From JAAFHB01 sp037128295 (GTDB lineage Bacteria; Bacteroidota; Bacteroidia; Bacteroidales; Prolixibacteraceae), in assembly GCA_037128295.1 (NCBI GenBank), contig JBAXWR010000002.1, forward strand, positions 1 through 64,000: a stretch of 64,000 nucleotides of DNA, read 5' to 3'. A program made the translations under genes and the position numbers. The notes beneath the pieces are model-generated. The model saw only the letters and a list, made by a program, of their open reading frames with translations. It was not told the origin of the DNA and did not search any database. Of this stretch, positions 61,723 through 64,000 are shown piece by piece (the first letter of the stretch is position 1; each line of letters starts with the position of its first letter).

Positions 61723-64000
61723 TCAGTCTTTAACGTACTTTGTGATCATTTTCTCAAATAATTCACTATCGATTGGTTTTGAAAGATAACCATCGAAACC
61801 TTGGGCAATAAAACCCTCCTGGTCACCTTTCATTGCACTGGCAGAGACTACGATTACCGGAGTATGTCGGATCGCCTGTTCCTTTCGTATCAGCTTTAGC
61901 ACTTCGATTCCATTCATTTCAGGCAAGGCAATGTCAATTAAGATCAATTCAGGATGGTGGGTCATTGCCATTTCAAAGCCCATTTTTCCATCCTCCGCCT
62001 CAATGACATTCCACCGATTGTCGATCAAAGCCTTAATTGTCAGCATATTGTCTGGATTATCCTCGACCACTAATATTGTAGGAACTAAAGATTTGATGGG
62101 TTTAACCATCTCCCGAAAATTCGCTTTTTCCACCTTTGAATCCACCCACAACATAGAAGCGATCTCTTTAAGTAACTGATCCTTATTAATATCCCCTTTT
62201 CGGATGAGTTGATGGATGCCGTTATGTTTTAAAAATGCAAGCTCCTCTTTTGTAACTATTTTTGCTGTTAGGATAATGACCGGTAGAAATTCTGTCCTTT
62301 TTTCTTCCCTGATTCGCTTTAGGACCTCAAAACCGTCAACACCTGGCATCATCAAATCAAGGATCATCGCATCAGGGATTTGGATTGAAATCAGTTCGAG
62401 AGCTTCCTGTCCATTATGAGCCTCCAAAATCTGATATCCTTGTAATTCAAGAATATCCCTCATTTGAATAATAATGGCATTGTTATCCTCCACAAGCAAA
62501 ATTGTTTTTTTGCTGTTTTCGGAAACACCCCTATCCGAAACATAATTGCTCACATTTCGCCTGATTTCAGGTTCCATTGGTTGCGATTTTGCATGAAATT
62601 CTGCCAAATGAAGTGGCAATAACAGTTTGAATCTGGACCCTTGTTTCGGGACACTTTCAACAATAATGTCGCCACCTAACATATTGGCATATTTTTTTGC
62701 AATCGCAAGTCCAAGGCCCGTACCCCCATATTTCCGGCTATTGCTGCCATCAGCTTGGGTGAATTCATCGAAAATTTGTGACAATAGACCTGGACTTATC
62801 CCAATACCAGTATCACTTACCAAAATTGAGACAGAATCATCGGATCTCGAAGCAATAATTTCAACGCTCCCTTCATCGGTAAACTTGACTGCATTTGAAA
62901 CAAGGTTCTGAAGGATATGCCGGATTTTATCGTAATCACTTTCGATCAAGGGTAGGATACCTTCGGTTTTATAACTGATCCCGATGTTCTTCAGATTGGC
63001 TACAGGTTCGACAGACTCAAAGACTTCATGAATTAATTCACTGATATTAAACCTATTGATTTCAATAACTTCACGACCGGCTTCGATCCGCGAAAGATCC
63101 AGAATATCATTGATCAGCATTAGAAGCTGCTTCCCATTGCGTTCGATAACTTCCAGATAACTGTATTCCTCAAGGGGAATCTTCCCTTCAAGACGACGGT
63201 TAAGAACCCCTGAAAGTGCAATAACCGAATTTAAAGGGGTACGCAATTCGTGGCTCATGCTCGATAAAAAACTGGTTTTCATTTTGTTCGCCTCGTCAAG
63301 TTGACGTTTTTGCATTTCCAGTTCTATATTTTGTTCCGCCAATTCATTTGAATGAACCGAAAGTTCATTCTTCTGAACCTCCAGTTCGTTGTTTTGAATT
63401 CCAAGCTGCTTTGAAAAAGCGACTACTTTCTGATATGCAAGCATCCCATCCATACGTGCACTCAAAATGTTCTGAATTTTATTGATCAGAGGCAAAGTAT
63501 TCAATGTGAACAGTTTGATCGTGGCCAACGAAATAACCGCAACTGTCTCGTTACCAACAACGACAGGGATTGTCAATATTTCGCGGGGTGTAAATTTTCC
63601 GAAGACCGTCGAAAATTTAAATTGGGTATCCTCAGCAATAGAGGTGATGTATTGAATTTTCTTGGTTGCCAGGGCGGTGCCAAATTCACCTTCAAAATGA
63701 GTTGCTGAAAAAGTTTTAATTCCCTCTCCATCCAATCCAATTCCCACGAATTTTTCAAAAGTAGTATTTGAGCCATCGAGCAGATAAACAGCCCCTAATT
63801 GAGATCCGGTGTATTCTATTAATGCATTGAGCAATTGGTAGCAAAAACCGTGGGCTTCATTTTCGTTCAGCATGATTTCGGCAAGCTTTGACGACTGCTT
63901 ATTCAGGGTCAACTCTGTTTCAATTGTATCTGCAAGATCGTTAAATGCACTAGAGAGCGCACCAAATTCATTTTTTTGAAGGTAATCGCATCGGGTTTGG
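61723..64000 (-). CDS. Hybrid sensor kinase: HAMP-GAF-HisKA-HATPase-REC-REC, 5' end outside window
   Basis: The frame is open to the window edge, beyond a TTG at 63912; the upstream residues EFGALSSAFNDLADTIETEL look like the end of a HAMP domain, so the protein probably has membrane helices outside the window. Downstream are a GAF domain (VYLLDGSNTTFEKFVGIGLDG), a coiled coil (NNELEVQKNELSVHSNEL), HisKA (SSMSHELRTPLNS), HATPase (DTGIGIS, GGTGLGLA) and two receivers (ILDLMMPGVDG, LIDIALPEMNG). It is the first visible gene of the minus-strand sensory cluster and starts 76 bp before the CheB-CheR gene. Confidence 0.9.
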   Translation of the reverse strand, partial: QTRCDYLQKNEFGALSSAFNDLADTIETELTLNKQSSKLAEIMLNENEAHGFCYQLLNALIEYTGSQLGAVYLLDGSNTTFEKFVGIGLDGEGIKTFSATHFEGEFGTALATKKIQYITSIAEDTQFKFSTVFGKFTPREILTIPVVVGNETVAVISLATIKLFTLNTLPLINKIQNILSARMDGMLAYQKVVAFSKQLGIQNNELEVQKNELSVHSNELAEQNIELEMQKRQLDEANKMKTSFLSSMSHELRTPLNSVIALSGVLNRRLEGKIPLEEYSYLEVIERNGKQLLMLINDILDLSRIEAGREVIEINRFNISELIHEVFESVEPVANLKNIGISYKTEGILPLIESDYDKIRHILQNLVSNAVKFTDEGSVEIIASRSDDSVSILVSDTGIGISPGLLSQIFDEFTQADGSNSRKYGGTGLGLAIAKKYANMLGGDIIVESVPKQGSRFKLLLPLHLAEFHAKSQPMEPEIRRNVSNYVSDRGVSENSKKTILLVEDNNAIIIQMRDILELQGYQILEAHNGQEALELISIQIPDAMILDLMMPGVDGFEVLKRIREEKRTEFLPVIILTAKIVTKEELAFLKHNGIHQLIRKGDINKDQLLKEIASMLWVDSKVEKANFREMVKPIKSLVPTILVVEDNPDNMLTIKALIDNRWNVIEAEDGKMGFEMAMTHHPELILIDIALPEMNGIEVLKLIRKEQAIRHTPVIVVSASAMKGDQEGFIAQGFDGYLSKPIDSELFEKMITKYVKD

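Overview
The window looks like a piece of a Bacteroidota chromosome, probably a free-living Bacteroidales/Marinilabiliales-type organism. The reasons are the AT-rich base composition, a promoter of the TTTG / TAnnTTTG type, a roughly 1100-residue SecA, several families typical of the phylum (DUF4173, AIM24, the winged-helix regulator beside a small membrane protein) and a very large complement of PAS-rich hybrid histidine kinases. This placement is inference from gene content; no rRNA gene is present.

Layout. 1-4.0 kb (+): an envelope/housekeeping run (FkbM methyltransferase, inositol monophosphatase, LpxL-like acyltransferase, family 2 glycosyltransferase, isochorismatase-fold hydrolase). 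4.05-4.68 kb: a tandem array of about 89-bp units between convergent genes. 4.7-8.1 kb: AIM24 protein, a second isochorismatase-fold protein, and a type II restriction-modification pair whose nuclease gene is frameshifted at a poly-A tract. 8.1-11.4 kb: secreted GH43-like protein, secreted sugar isomerase-like protein, radical SAM protein. 11.5-16.5 kb: a tandemly duplicated two-gene envelope cassette of unknown function, followed by a fossil of the isomerase gene. 17-21.6 kb: NIPSNAP protein, YdiJ-like FAD/Fe-S oxidoreductase, ParE/antitoxin-like pair.

21.6-27.9 kb (-) is the most interesting block. It is a three-gene operon headed by a 1274-residue protein that joins a complete copper-type P1B ATPase to an ethylene-receptor (ETR1)-like copper-binding membrane domain and a histidine kinase. 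A stand-alone receiver and a hybrid kinase follow; the hybrid kinase carries a 34-bp perfect palindrome inserted in frame in its ATPase domain. In plants a copper ATPase (RAN1) loads ETR1 with copper, so one polypeptide holding both functions is striking. The junction lies at an A8 tract, so the fusion must be confirmed.

28-32.4 kb (+): a small membrane-protein/regulator operon with a promoter overlapped by an inverted repeat, more membrane proteins, and a 169-bp nested inverted-repeat element. 32.4-43.7 kb (-): three large hybrid kinases around an Rpn-family nuclease. 43.8-52 kb (-): core genes lgt, secA, ferritin, icd and dnaX. dnaX is split at an A10 tract so that the zero frame gives a gamma-like product. 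52.2-53.2 kb (+): glutathione peroxidase and YccF. 53.2-64 kb (-): a fossil of a restriction-modification methylase and four more sensory proteins, including a CheB-CheR-PAS fusion with an in-frame stop near its end. Nine multidomain signalling proteins and one stand-alone receiver are present, and none has a DNA-binding output domain.
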